Assembly (NCBI GenBank): GCA_000499405.2
Contig: HG738139.1
Location: 15,786,858-15,850,857, forward strand
Source: Onchocerca volvulus
Taxonomy: Eukaryota; Nematoda; Chromadorea; Rhabditida; Onchocercidae
Reading direction: 5' to 3'
Length of the DNA stretch: 64,000 nt
Shown here in pieces: positions 1-12,300 of the stretch. A model generated the notes under the pieces. It had not been told where the DNA came from. It searched no databases and worked only from the letters and a program-made list of their open reading frames with translations. The first letter of the stretch is position 1; every line of letters begins with the position of its first letter. A program made the translations under genes and the position numbers.

Positions 1-1489
1 AAACAGAAATTAGTAAGTGCAACAATTTTTTTCGATGAATGATGATTTGATTATTGATTTAAATATCTTGTGTTAAAAACAATATAGTATCCGATGAGAA
101 TAAAGAGGGTTACTAGCACTTCATACTGTATCATTTTTATCATTCATTTGACAAGAAGTATCAAACATCAGCAAGATGAACGATTATCACTTATGAAATA
201 CGAGTGAAAAAATGACGATAATATAAATGGCTCGATAGTTGAATTTTTCAACTTTTTTTTCTTATCATTTTCATGCTTTACAATTCTTTCATCTATGAAA
301 GTTATCTTCCCGTTAATTGATATTATATTTCTTATTAAAAATCATACTGATAACTAAGGTATCTCTCTTCTGAAGTTTTTTTTTGTTGTTATTATTTTCG
401 GGTTTTGTTAATTTTTATGACTTTGATTACCATTATTTGGTGGGGAATTAATTCATGTTGGACAACTAACGAATTTCTCTACCTATCAAATTTTCTAAAA
501 GTTTCTGAAAAAACAAGAGAATTTTATCAATACATTTTATAGATAATGGTAGATTTTAATTATTTCTAAATTCTTAAAAATTTCAGATTTTTTTGTAGAA
601 TTCTTAAATGTTTTTGCAAGGAGTTGCAGAGGTAGAGAGAAGATAAAATTTTTAATTTTGAATGTTTCGATAACTATAGCTAAAAAATTGTTTGTTCTTT
701 TCGTTTTTTGAAAGATTTTCAATCTTCATAACAAATGAAACTATATTTCAATTGAAAGAAGTATTGTTTCTGAAAATATTTCATTTCTGAGCTTCTCAAG
801 ATTGCTTCAAAATTTTTCTTGTTTTCATAAAATTATTAAGAAAATCTAATTAGCAGACAATCGCTTATATTCTTTACTTTGTTACAAATAAATTAAAAAT
901 TTTTAACGATTCAGTCATTTTAACAAGCTAAGATGACCTTCTAAAAAGTTAAAATGATTGGAAGGCTAAAGAAATTTGAAATTTAGTTTCATACTCACAT
1001 TTTCCAAATATTCTGTGCGATTGAAAATTATGATTCATTTAGTTTATTTGAATTCTAGTGTTTTTTATTCATATCGATTACTCTGAAACCATTTACTTAT
1101 ATTAGGATTGAACTAACAGTTTATTCGAATTTTTCACCCTTAACTTCTCTCTATAATTTATGGAATAAAATCAGACTTGCTGTTTATTATGGTATCAAAT
1201 CAAGTATCACAATTTTCATAGAAAGAAATGAGCACAGAAAAAATCACATAATGATATGTGCAAAAATAGAAGGTCGCAAAAAGTACATGTTGAAAATAAA
1301 AAAATCGTCGAGAAACAAATATCATGATGATACTTTCGGAAAAACAATCAATAAAAAAATCTAAAACCAAAATTATTCCAAAATTTTTTTTGTATTAAAA
1401 CACGTAAAATATTCTCGCATATTACTTATGGACGGCAAAGAGATCAACTTATTGTATAATTCAAAAGAAAACATGAAAATTATAATAAA

Positions 1490-3192
1490 CTAGCGGGCCA
1501 GGCCATGCTCCGCATGGCCGATCCAGCTATCTATGGGGGCCGACCACGCTTCGTGTGTCCGGCCCCAACTAATCTATATAAATAGAAATGTCAATGTTCG
1601 TTTGTTCAAAATGTTAAACCTCCCAAGTTCTTAAACACGCACATTATCTATATTCGAAATCTTAAATATCGGAAAGTCCTTAACCTCTTGCTTTGAAATT
1701 TTGACACAAAGTTGCAGTCGAATACGCGCATGTTTTTCAATATTCATCGATTGATTTGAAGTTTTTATGCGCGTTGCATTCCAATGGGCAAATGTTTTTA
1801 AATAATTAAGGTGAGCAATTCAAGCTTTTCGTTTGTTTTTTGCTTTGTGAGAAATGTGATTCGTTTATTTTTTGATTTTTGGGGAATGTAGTTGCGTTGC
1901 ACAAATGTCAAGGTCAGGATAGTGTATAATCAAATGTTTCGTTCAAGCAATTTAAGGATTATCTCCCTAATTTCTAATATTGGATTGCGTCTTGAATTGC
2001 TCTTCTCGTAAATTTTACCAATTGATCTAAACCGCACAATCGTAAGATTGACAATGAGCTTTGTTGATCGTAAATCCTGTATAAAATGATAGAAAAGGAC
2101 GCCTTTGTTGGCGCACTAGGGTAATCGACATTGACCCTAGTTGAGGGTTACAAAGGATTAGCTAATTATTTATTATTATTCAATATTTATTGTTTACTAT
2201 TTTTTATTATTATTCAACATTATGTATTACTATTCATTATTATTTATTAGTATTATTTATCACTATCATTATTTATTAATTATTTACCATTTAATACTAA
2301 TCATTATTTATTACGCAACAGTAAAAAATCAACAATATTAGTAAAACAAATCTAATGATAAATTTATAAAGTAAAAAAGTAGAAAACGACTAAAAGAGAA
2401 AACTAAAAAAAAACCCGAATCGGAGCATTAAACTGCTCCCGTTGACATTTTTATATAAAATGAATATAAAATGATAGAAAGAGCGCCTTTGTTAGCGCGT
2501 GATGACGATACGCATTTATTAGAGCGCGAGGGTAATCACATTGAACCCTCAACAATATCAATAAAACAATCTAATAATAAATTTATAAAATAAAAAAGGA
2601 GAAAACTATAGAATAAAATTTTATAAAATAAAAAAAAAGAAAGTCGGAGCATTAAACCGCAAGGGAGAAAACTATAAAATAAAAATTTATAAAATAAAAA
2701 AGAAGAAAGTCGGAGCACTAAACGCTCCTGTTGACATCCCTATACAAAATAATGGAAAGGGCGCCTTTGTTAGCGCGTGATGATGATGTGCACTTATTGG
2801 CGCGTGACGGTCATCACATTGAACCCAGTTTAATTTCTATTATTATTGCTAACCGCAGTTTTTACCCAAGAAGAAGAGAGAGAGAAAGATGGGAGGGAAA
2901 AAGGAGAATGGCAGAAAAAAAGATAGGCGGAAGCTAACCGTATCTTTTACTCAAGAAGGAGAGAGAGAAAGGTGGGAGAAAAAAGAAGAGTAGGCGGATC
3001 CAATAAACTCCACCTCCTCATCTATTTTCAGTTGTTACAAACGTGATACGTAAAAAACGTAACCATATTTACTCATAAAGAAAGTCGGTTGGAGTGCAAG
3101 GTTGTGTCAAAATTTGAAAAAAATCGGTTGAGAACTTCCCATAGATCCGTGATTAGTAACAGGTAGAATTTGCATTTTTATTTATATATAGA
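1490..3192 (-). mobile_element. Non-autonomous Helitron inserted in element R
   Basis: On the minus strand the element starts with TC (TCTATATATAAATAAAAATG, at 3192) and ends with CTAG at 1490-1493. A hairpin of two 8-base arms around TCC (about 1502-1520) sits just before the 3' end. The flanks are A before TC and T after CTAG, the standard A|T Helitron target. The equivalent site in R copy B (after 58237) is uninterrupted, which gives a natural empty site and fixes both ends. A second start-like sequence lies inverted near the 3' end (about 1572, plus strand). No Rep or helicase is encoded; the interior carries tandem modules at about 2080-2980. Confidence 0.92.
2080..2980 (+). repeat. Three diverged tandem modules inside the Helitron
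   Basis: A GC-richer module occurs near 2085-2150, 2459-2560 and 2745-2840, separated by A/T-rich spacers and spaced about 370 and 290 bp apart. Copies two and three translate in the same frame to closely related peptides beginning ERAPLLARDDD, followed by H-L-L and then an HIEP motif. Ahead of them lie short hairpins with GGAGC(A) arms: 2422-2439 has a six-base stem and 2712-2728 a five-base stem, both around a TTAAAC or CTAAAC-type loop. The only sizeable open frame (2731-2937, plus) begins upstream of the third module and runs into a low-complexity R/E/K tail, so I do not call it a gene. The modules may be relics of a captured coding repeat or of element-specific structure. Confidence 0.6.
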
Positions 3193-4171
3193 TAATAAAA
3201 TATTGATCGCAGGCCTGTTTATTAATTAACAATCATGACGGCATGACATTGATAGATTTAAAGTGATTAAAAGGCGCTTAAAAATAAAAAGAATTTTTGA
3301 ACACAAACGATATCTTATTCTGTAATTTTCTATTTGATTTTTCAATGTGGTTTCATTTAAGTTTCAGAAGATTTTCAATTTATATTTAATTTGCAAAACT
3401 TTAATTCTATTTGTGTTTAATAAATTTATAAAAAAATAAATTTTTAAATTCAACTTATATTTAACTGTATAGGAATTCCAGAACGATTAACACATTAATC
3501 AAATTTTCAAATTTCACATTAAAAAGCCTATCACTATACTATCGAATATGATAACGATAAATTTTTAAGAAAACCTCAAAAAGAATAACAGAAAAAAAAC
3601 TTCAGAAGAGCAATACCTTAATTAACAGTATGTTTTCAATAAAAAATATAATAACTATTGATGGGATGACTTTCATAGATAAAAGAATGTAAATTATGAA
3701 AGCGAACGGAGTAAATGTTGAAAAGAGTTGGAATTTTTGGTTATTTTTCATTCTTATTTCATTAGTGATCATTGTTTATCTTACTGATGATTGATATTTG
3801 TTAAATGAATGATAAAAATGATGTAGCATGAAGTGCTAATAACCTTCTTCATTCCAAACAGATACTGTACTGATGCTATTAACACAAAATGCTTAAATCA
3901 ATAATCAAACAATCGTTCACCGAAACAATTGTCGCACTTGCTATTTTCTTTGTACTCTTCTATATTTAATGAATTTTGTTATTTTTAGTTTTGATGTATG
4001 AAACAATTCATTGTCATCATTCTAGCTGTTCTTTCCTGTTTCAAATTTCATTAATTTCTCAGAAAACATGAAATTGCCAAAATTTTGCCAAAAAAAAAAA
4101 TAAATAAATAAATAAAAATGAAAAATTCTAAATGGTTTCCGATTTTTGCAGTTTCTCTATGCATATTTTAG

Positions 4172-6298
4172 ACTAGCTGAACCTGGCTCGATCCAGCTAG
4201 TTTATGGAGACCGCCAACGTTCGCGTGCCCGGCTCCAGTAGTCTATGTAAATAAAAATGTCAACAGTCGTTTGTTCGAAATCTTAAACCTCCAGAAGTTC
4301 TTAAATACGTGCCTTATCTTATTAATTCAAACTCTCAGATATCGGAAAGTCCGTACCTATTGCTTTGAAATTTTGACACAATACTGCATTTGATTATTTA
4401 CATGTTTTATACACGCACTGCTGTAGCTCATTTAGTTAAATGGAAAAAAAGAAAAGAGAAAGGGCATGTTTCTAGTGTTGGGTAAAAAGCCGATATTTTT
4501 TAATTTGATTTGTGGTTTGGTTGGATTGGAGATTGATTCTTGCTATTTTGATTCGACTAGATCAGTAATAGGTGCGAGGCTTTTTGTGTCTTGCGTGACA
4601 GAGATGAATGCTGTCGAGAAACGTTTTATTGATTGGTGACTAGTGATTTTTTCGTCATAGACAATTATCAGAGAACATCCAATCAAATTGATCATTGGAT
4701 TATTTTTTTTTTTTTTTGTCAGTGAAAGAGAAGAATACTGTCAAAGTGAATTGCTTGAAATTCCAAACTATTGCTGCTGCCGCTTCAATCTTTGTCGTTT
4801 ACCTGTGTATTGGAGCGTTTTGTTAAAATATTTGTGACTTTAAAACTTTATCGCTCTACTTCACCTTAAGTATTTCTTGATCAGCATCAAACACGATTCC
4901 GTATTCAGCAATCACACAATTTCAGTCGTCTTGCATTCCGGTACAGCCCAGCTAATGATTGTAGTTTGAGCCCGCATGTTCTCATCGGCACTATGACTGA
5001 AGTGCGTCTTATTCAAGGCTCTGAAATTTAGTAAAGAAACGAAAGGAATATGTTGCGCCACTGGAAAAATTAAACTGCCACACTTTGAAGAACCGCCAGA
5101 GCCATTAAAAACTTTGCTTGCTGGATATGCCGCCGAATCAAAGCGTTTCCTCTCTAAGATTAGAAAATGCAACTCGTGCTTCCAAATGACATCGTTCGAC
5201 ACAGAAATGTGTCTAGGATTAGAAAATACAACTCGTGCTTCCAAATGACTGCGTTCGACACAGAAATCATAACAACACAATTCATGCCAACTTTCAAAGT
5301 GAAAGGACACATTTATCATAAAGCCGGTTCCTGCTTCCGTTGCAGATGGTCAGCAGAAATTCCTACAAACGTATTTCATCGGTGATAGCAATGATAAATT
5401 GAATGCACGCTGCGGATTCATACCAACAGAAAAAGATCTGTCGTTTACCAACTGCAACAACTTTTCCACGAAAAAAATAATTTAGTGCCTTTGTTCGAAA
5501 CAGCAATTGATATGATGCCATCTGATACACACAAGATTGTAATTCGTGTTGGCAAAACACCTGCCGGAGAACACGTGCAAAGATTCGATGCTCCATCTAT
5601 AGACGAAGCGGCTGTTCTTCAACAAAGAAACGATGAACTGACAAAAATTGCAAAAACTCATCAACGTTTCGAGGCCCTGCAATATCCAATCATTTTTTGG
5701 GATGGTGCCGATGGATATCACTTCAATGTTAAGACGAAAAATCCAATCGGTGGCAAAGAAATAATAAGAATGAACCATTATAATGAAAAATTATTCATAC
5801 CGATTAATGATTCGAGAGAATGAAGACAACTATATTTTGAGATGCCATCAGTCGTTTCATCAATATATCGTATATATGTATGCAAAAATCGAAACAGAAC
5901 ATTTGATATTCAACCGTTTGAATCGTTTGAATCAGAGCAACTCACTCTAAAGAATACATTCATTTGCAAAACGCAGTTATAAATGATGGTAATACAACTA
6001 GTGTTGAAAGACTAACGATTTTGTCATCTTCATATGCAGGCAGTCTACTCATATGCATGAGTACGCCCGAGATGGAATTGCGGTTGTTCGTTACTACGGG
6101 CGTCTGGATTATTCATTACATTCACATGCAAATGTGCAAAATATCTTACTTTCTGGGCAATCGCCGATGGATAGCTATGACATCACAATACGTGTTGTCA
6201 GACAGAAACTGAAATCGCTGATGGATTTCATTGTAAAACATGAAGTATTTGAAAAAGAAAATGAGGTGATTTATTTTTGCTTTATATATTATCAGTAA
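4172..6298 (+). mobile_element. Truncated autonomous Helitron (5' half), plus orientation
   Basis: A Helitron tail-like segment with hairpin potential (4172-4233) is followed by a Helitron-type start TCTATGTAAATAAAAATG at about 4234 and a 5' leader to about 4900, then the Rep N-terminal coding relic. The leader is the inverse of 56.53-57.19 kb and matches 51.65-52.35 kb in direct orientation. The unit stops at about 6298, where captured non-Helitron sequence begins, so the HUH nuclease motif and the helicase are absent and it cannot move by itself. Orientation is from the coding relic and the TC start. Confidence 0.85.
5040..6298 (+). pseudogene. Helitron Rep N-terminal domain relic (Helitron_like_N)
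   Basis: Translated pieces in shifting frames follow the usual order of the Helitron N-terminal domain. FMPTFKVKGHIYHKAGS lies near 5281-5330. A 112-codon open stretch at 5485-5823 includes MPSDTHKIVIRV and YPIIFWDGADGYHFNVK. MHEYARDG and VKHEVFEKE lie at about 6053-6260. Frameshifts and stops separate the pieces, so this is dead. A local tandem duplication of roughly 60 bp near 5157-5272, repeating the SCFQMT region, is present here but not in the sister copy. Intact Helitron proteins carry the HUH nuclease and a PIF1-like helicase downstream; neither is present here. The sister copy at 55.55-56.5 kb continues into those domains. Confidence 0.88.
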
Positions 6299-6660
6299 GA
6301 GAACATATATTTATTCTTAATAAGAATCTTAAGTGGATAGAATTGTTGTCCATTGCCTAGAATCATCGCATAAGATGAAGGAAGCCTGAACAATCTTAGC
6401 ATACATTCTTTCATTTGCAGCTATATAAAATCCTAAGCTATTTTCAAACAGCGCCATTCCTATATAACAGACAACATATAGAGACACTGAATCTTCATCA
6501 AATAAAGTCATAGCAATTGACAAGTCAAAATATTTTTTATACATTCTTACAAAATAATTAGGCTATAAAAAACTACAAAAACGTTCCGTGTGATTCGACT
6601 CTCAGATTGCATAATTTCAGGCCGAAGTCCCAGTCTCACTAGGTGATTACGATAGCCATT
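6299..6660 (+). other. Captured non-Helitron sequence: intron plus start of a vWA-like exon
   Basis: Immediately after the Rep relic comes sequence unrelated to Helitrons but shared with 55.19-55.55 kb. It ends with an intron-like tract and a splice-acceptor sequence (ATTTCAG near 6618-6624), followed by the first codons of the exon described at 54.93-55.25 kb (AEVPVSLGDYDS), after which the duplication junction cuts it off. An open frame of 71 codons lies antisense at 6329-6544. In the sister copy that frame is broken, so I regard it as fortuitous or as a decayed fragment of unknown origin. Confidence 0.6.
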
Positions 6661-7140
6661 ATAATTGTGTTCATCGACATGCGTTGAAGATGTTGATAAG
6701 ATTTTCGGTGATGAAAGAAGTTCGGCCACTGGTAATTTAGATGCTTTCAAATTTTGATAATTCGATCTTGAATTTTTTGATGACGATTGTCCAGTTTTAT
6801 CAATCGCATTATTGATGATATGACTGCTAGAACTTTTATCTTTCCTTAATTTTCGAATTTTATCATCACTGCCTTCTTTTGAAGCACGTTTTGCACCTAA
6901 TTTTTGTATTTTTTCAGTACTGTTTCTTCTGAATTTCAGTTTTTCCAATTTACTGGCAATAAATTTTTCCGGATGCTGCTTTCTAGTATTTGTCGAACTT
7001 GGTTTTGAAATTTGATAGTGATTGCCGTAATTTGACTATTGAATTAGACAGATGCATATTTTGTTCTATAGTTGCTATCTTATTTTGATACATTTTCCCG
7101 TCATTTTTTTTCTTTAATCTTCGAAATTCCTGAAAGTTTT
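6655..7140 (-). pseudogene. Inverted partial copy of the 50.2-50.6 kb exon of the charge-rich host gene
   Basis: The minus strand repeats the host-gene exon at about 50160-50627. It begins after a TTTCAG acceptor with EFRRLKKKNDGKMY and includes KIRKLRKDKSSS and NLKASKLPVAELLSSPKIL. This copy keeps a sense codon where the resident copy has a stop (Tyr-Gln here, Tyr-stop there) and keeps frame over a stretch where the resident copy has small deletions. It ends at the duplication junction near 6655, where it is fused to the inverse of the captured vWA-like exon. Homology to the resident locus continues through the upstream intron to about 7560. With no promoter or remaining exons it is called a fragment. 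The gene family is not recognised. Confidence 0.75.
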
Positions 7141-7560
7141 ATGCGACAAATAATTCAAAATATTCCAGATAAGTTAATTTTTATTTTTAAATGCTTTAAT
7201 ATTTGAATGATTCGAAATTTATTCTTCATCAAAAAGTTTTTAAAATACGAAATTTTACAACAAGATCATTCATTCGTTTATCTTTTTTACTTTATAAATG
7301 TTTGTGGAATGCTATCATAATTCATCCTGGCATTTAAGAAAATTATATGTAATTTGCTGGACTAATAGAATTTCATGAAAAAAATTCAGAAAACTTTCAT
7401 ACAATTAAAAAAGAAAAAAACTACAAATTACAATAAATAATATTATTTCTGCTTTTGTTTCTGCAGTGATTTTTTGCATTATTACCAATTAGCGATTTTC
7501 ATTTGAAGGGATATAATGATTTCGGAAAAAAAACTACATTTTTCTTAAAACTTTGAAAAT

Positions 7561-8698
7561 GCTGCTCGACGTCATCATTCCTGAAAATTGTGTGGCAATT
7601 AACTGTAATAATTACTCTACTGTCAATATTATTTACATTATAATTTGATTTTTGATGAATTTCATTGTTACCAACATCGATCATCTAAAAATTCAATCGA
7701 TTATTGCCTCAGAATACTCTATTATTTTTTTACTGTAATAATTATTTTATTTGCATCATAATTGATAATTTTGCATATGAAAAACACGAGAATCTTTTTG
7801 TCGATATTTGAAGCAAAAAATAGAAACTTTTATGATACATATGATGCAACCTGCGCATTACTGTGAATTTAACAAAATTCACGGCTAATTGGAATGCATC
7901 GTATTTGCATAAAGTAGAAGTTTTTTTTCCATTTTGTTTCATTTAAAACAGATACAAATTGAATTAAATTTATGTATATTTGTTATACATCTCATAAATT
8001 TATTAGGTTTTTACTTGCGTTTTTGCAAATTAGTTAGCAAATTATAGAACTAAAATCAGCAACGTGTTAAAAATTTTGAAAATTTGAATTACCAATCTAT
8101 TTCCGTTAACCCCCTAAAAAAATAACGTCAACATAAAAAAAAAAAAGCGAAAGCAAGTTTGCACCCATAGCAGCATGATTTGCTAGTAGTGAGGTTTCAA
8201 TTGAGAATATTCCTTCAAACTCGAAGTGTTATTCCACAATGTGATTTCGGTGGTAACGCAAGCTTCACTGGTCGTAATAATTTCATGAATTAAGTTATTC
8301 CTATTGATATTTTAAAACCAAATAGATTTTCATTTACTTGAAAATTCGTTGAAAATCCACTTGATTTTGTTTTATATTTAATGCGATCATCTTAACGGCA
8401 CTTTTTTTTTCTATCCTTATTTGTGTCATTTTAAAGGCAAAATCCATTTCTTCATTACTATTAATTTCACAAAATTTTCTAATTGTTGGAATTGATTTTC
8501 AGTTCAGTTTTTTAGTTGAAAAGTATTTGTTCAAGTTCAACAATTGGAAAGAGAAAGTTGCCGATTATAATAAATTTGATAACGAACACAAATTTTAGAA
8601 GTAAAAAAAGCTTCGTGTACACATGAAAGTAGCAGAATAAATAGAATGATCAGCGGATTTAAAATCATTTAACCAACAATTTGAAATTTTATAGTTTG
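7561..8698. other. Intergenic, no supported gene
   Basis: AT-rich sequence beyond the edge of the duplicated block. A 61-codon minus-strand frame (7499-7684) overlaps the boundary and shows an acceptor-like TTTTTAG just before its ATG; it could be an isolated exon of the copied gene, but nothing in the resident locus matches it. No other coding signal is seen. Confidence 0.5.
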
Positions 8699-8887
8699 CT
8701 AGTGACTTAGCTACGCTTCGCATAGCTGATTCAACTAATCCAAAGTTCTTAAATACGTGCCTTATTCACATAAAAACGCATGTTTATTCGAATGCAACGT
8801 TATAACAAAATTTCAAATCAGTCGGTGAAGAACTTGCGACATTGTATGAAGAGCGAAACGAACATTTAACATTTTTATTTATATAGA
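8699..8887 (-). mobile_element. Mini-Helitron (about 189 bp), non-autonomous
   Basis: On the minus strand the element begins TCTATATAAATAAAAATG at 8887, preceded by A, and ends with CTAG at 8699-8702. An imperfect hairpin (arms around CGCTTCG, about 8709-8727) lies just inside the 3' end. Internal sequence resembles the 5' leader of the larger Helitrons in this window, including the phrase AAGTTCTTAAATACGTGCC. No coding capacity. The base following CTAG is C rather than the usual T, so either the 3' flank has mutated or the end is off by a base or two. Confidence 0.8.
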
Positions 8888-8959
8888 TATTTGGCATCAA
8901 TTACAAAATTGAAAAGAAAATCGCCTGCATTTTATGCAATAAGAGCGTATAAGTTTTAT

Positions 8960-9300
8960 GACAAGTGAAACAATATTACAAAACGATAATTTTGAAAAAA
9001 AAAAATCGCAAGAGTTAAACAAAATTATGGAAATAGCACGGAATCATAAAAATTATAAGGAATCAAAAAAAATAAGTATGAAACTGCATGAAAGTATAAA
9101 ATTAAGTAGAGAAATTATAAGTTTGAAACTAGTAAGTATGAAACTATGAGTATGAAACATTATGGTCGAATCATGAAAGTCGGATGAAATCGGTAACATC
9201 AATGGAATCAGGAAAATAGCACAGAATTATGAAAGTAGCATGGTTTCGTGATGGCAGTATGGAATCATGAAAAATGCATGGGATCACAAAAGTAGACTAA
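8960..9300 (+). repeat. Degenerate short-period satellite
   Basis: A run of variants of a roughly 15-30 base unit built on ATGAAA, GGAATCATGAAA and AGTATGAAACT. Several units are recognisable between about 9030 and 9290. Units differ in length and sequence, so this is an old array. The 63-codon open frame in it (8958-9149) is K/E/S/L-rich and reflects the repeat, not a gene. Confidence 0.55.
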
Positions 9301-12300
9301 AGTATATATAATTAAGAAAAAGTACAGTTTCAAAGAAACAAAATTTTCAAATTTCTGCAAAAAAAAACGCTTGCATTAATTCATTCTCAATAGTGCAAAA
9401 ATAACGAATGAAAGCTAAAATAAGATTCGCTTTTATTCCTTTCATCTTTATTTTAGGAAATTTGTGTATGATTTATCCAGTTTTATCACATTGACTAACA
9501 CTGACACTTAATATTTATCGATTAATTTAAAAAATCAGCAAAGGAAGCAAAATCACAAGGCAAGAGAAATTCAAGCAAAGATTCAAATGAAAATTGATCA
9601 ATATACAGCAAAATAAGTAAAATTTGAAAAATAGTTAATTTATAACATACCGTCGAATAGCTTAATGAATTTAATTTTCTGGAATTTACGGCATTGTTCT
9701 AAGAGATCAATATTTAAGGTCTCAAATATTCAAGACAATCTGAAATTTTTTATCTCAATTCTTATCATCAGTATTTGTTGTAATAGAATATATTTGACTT
9801 GCACTAAATTTCAGAGAGTACTATTGAATGGCTTTTATTAGTCTATGAGGTGATAAATTATTTTGAGTCAAAGTGATTGAAAAATAAGGTGATAAATTCT
9901 TATTTTAAGTCAAAGCAATTCCATTTCTTTAGAATTTTAGATTTGATAGAAAATATAACTCAAAAACTGTTCAGACCTTTTCTTGCTGGCTGTAGAACTT
10001 CATTCTCTTTTTATTTTTTATTTATCGCAAATTTATTTTATCCGAAAATGCATTAATATAAAAATCAAAGAGTGAAAAAAAAATGAAAGAAATATGAATA
10101 TAATTACTTCGTCGAGAATTATAGTTGCACTGACAAAACAAGCGTTAAATCTAAGAAAGAAATTACCATTTTTAAATTTCAATTCCATTCTCAACTTTCA
10201 TTTTTTGGAAATTGAATTCGTGATTTTTGCTGATCATATGTATCATGCTATCAAATTATTCGCATGGGCTGTGCTTTTTCAAATTCAAAATGCCAAAGCA
10301 AAATAACAGATTTGGTTCAATAGAACATTAAGTGCATTAATTTGAATTCAAATTATTAAAATTTCTAGAAATTTAGATGAATTCCACTAATACTTATGTA
10401 ATTTTCTGCGTAATTTTAAAACAAACAAATTGTAATCATTTTTTAACGTAAAGAATATTATACTTCATAAAAATTTTGTTACTACGAAATGATAAAATCA
10501 TATATAAGTAAATGCAATTTAAGACTTCATGTAAATTAGTCTGAAAACACTTAGCTAAGAGACATTTACTTGATGCACGTAAGATTTTCTACTAATTCTG
10601 TTCATCGAAAGCATCAATTGTATCAGTGCATTAAATAAAAATACAATTATCGATCATTTTTTCAACGATGAAAAAACAGAATTTTCTGTTTATTGTGTTC
10701 ACGAAATTGTGACATAATCATCAGTGACCTAAATTTCAGAAAATATAAGCTGACTAAAACTCCAAGAAAGCATCTGATTTGTATTCCTTCTGCTCATTCT
10801 TGTCGAAAAAATTTTTTCGCTTTACTGCTGTTTGCCGAACCGTTCATCTTTTTGATTTTTTTTTGAGGATTGAATCCGAATGAATGGCTTTAAAGAAAAA
10901 TTAAACATGAAGATATGATAATTGCTAAAAATTCTCATTTGAATTTTTTGCAAGGGAAGAGATTTAACGAATGTTGTGATTGTCATTCTGATATTCCTAG
11001 TTGCAGCAAGTTAGATTGAGAATGGAGATGGAATAGAGGGTCCGTGGTTTAGATTTTCATGGTTATAAAGGTATATTTGGATATTGTGGACACGACTTTA
11101 TCACAATGAAACACTTGAAATGATAATTGCAATTTGTGGTTAGATTAAAATAAGAAAAGGAATATTAAATTTTCTTCAATATTCCCAACATTGCTGGATT
11201 TACTTTCATTCTAAACTAGAAGGAAAAAAGATGAAAATCTATCTTGTTCATTGAGTATTTTAAAGACTCAATTAAATCTGCATATATTAGCATATTTTAA
11301 CTATATTATGAATGTTAGTCGTGTGACACATGCGTCAACATTTATAATATAATTTTTTACGTGCAGAATCTCTTTCATTCTAAAAAAACAATAAAAATCC
11401 ATGGATAGATGGATTATGATTATCGTTTTTCTTGTTTATAAAATTTCTTTTAAATTTTCATTTTTTCATATTTTTTTGAAAAAGTTTTTCCATCCTGCAA
11501 AGAAGTCTACCATCATCTTTGAACTATATTTTTCATGTATGATTTATTTCAGTTAAGATTATAACTAACTTGAGATGAAATGAATTTCCCAAACAATTAA
11601 ATCAGAATTTCCGAGAATTAAAAATGCGACTGTCATCAGCTATTAAAAATACCATGCCATCTTCATAGTGATACAGTATTTTCGGGGTTGCGATTTTCTT
11701 TAGAATTTGAAATTTGACGATCTACTAATTAAAATTTTAATGATTTTCTCGGAAAAAGAAAAAAAAACAAGATCAGTCTAAATCATTTGTAAAAAACTGA
11801 TGTTACCTGTAAAAATGACAAATAATATTTTTCAACTGATAATAAAGTTGACATAAATATTTTAAAAAAAAAAGTACATTCGTCAAAAAGAAAATTCGTT
11901 TTCTTTGAAGATTTTTTTCTATCAAAATTCTAGCAGTTATTAATTTCAAGAAAGATTTTTCATATGCAAGAAAAAAAATAAAAGAAAAAGGAAGTTTATC
12001 AATACACTGTGTCTATTATTGTTGTTACTTTTTTTCGGTCAATTAGACATTTTGCAATTCAAATCAACAAATAGCTAACATATTTTTGATATTTATGTGT
12101 TATCATAAAACATAACAATTTTAAGCAAACTCGTATTGAATAAACTTATAAACAAGAAAGTGATATCATTTTTTTAAAAAAGATCTGAAAAGAAAACAGC
12201 AAAAACTTTTTTCATCTTTTTTTTTTTGGAAATAATTATATGAAATTCCGGAAAAAAGCAAAGGAAAATTTCTTTCGAGAGCATATTACAAAATGGAATG

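Larger units (their letters stand above)
1..4170. mobile_element. Foldback (long-TIR) element R, copy A, interrupted by a Helitron
   Basis: The left sequence (about 1-420) reappears inverted at about 3600-3990, and the outermost terminal sequence (about 3990-4170) matches the terminus of copy B at 57268-59791. The interior holds no protein I can recognise. It looks like a non-autonomous DNA element with terminal inverted repeats of roughly half a kilobase. Its left end lies outside the window. It is split by the Helitron at 1490-3192; without that insertion it would be about 2.5 kb, like copy B. Its right end abuts a Helitron tail at 4172. No transposase is visible, so the superfamily is unknown. 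Confidence 0.75.
1..7560. repeat. Inverted segmental duplication, left arm
   Basis: Read on the minus strand, this block repeats the order found at about 49.7-59.8 kb: host-gene piece (7560 to 6660), Helitron 5' half with captured sequence (6660 to 4172), then foldback element R (4170 to 1). About 4.5 kb corresponding to 50.63-55.19 kb is missing at the junction near 6655. The arms differ by many substitutions and small indels, and a Helitron at 1490-3192 is present only in this arm, so the duplication is not recent. Position 1 matches about 59590, so the arm probably extends some 200 bp beyond the window. Seen directly by comparing the two regions; exact percent identity was not computed. 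Confidence 0.85.

Noticed and set aside
4912..5319. 135-codon minus frame opposite the Helitron Rep relic
   Set aside because: The plus strand carries the recognisable Helitron N-terminal domain; the minus frame is a shadow.
6547..6948. 133-codon minus frame as a complete gene
   Set aside because: Its first part is a fragment of the host-gene exon and its last part is antisense to the captured vWA-like exon; the frame exists only because of the duplication junction.
1..7560. Whole inverted duplication as an assembly artefact
   Set aside because: The arms differ by many substitutions, a 1.7-kb Helitron with clean ends and a 4.5-kb deletion, which a mis-assembly of one sequence would not produce.
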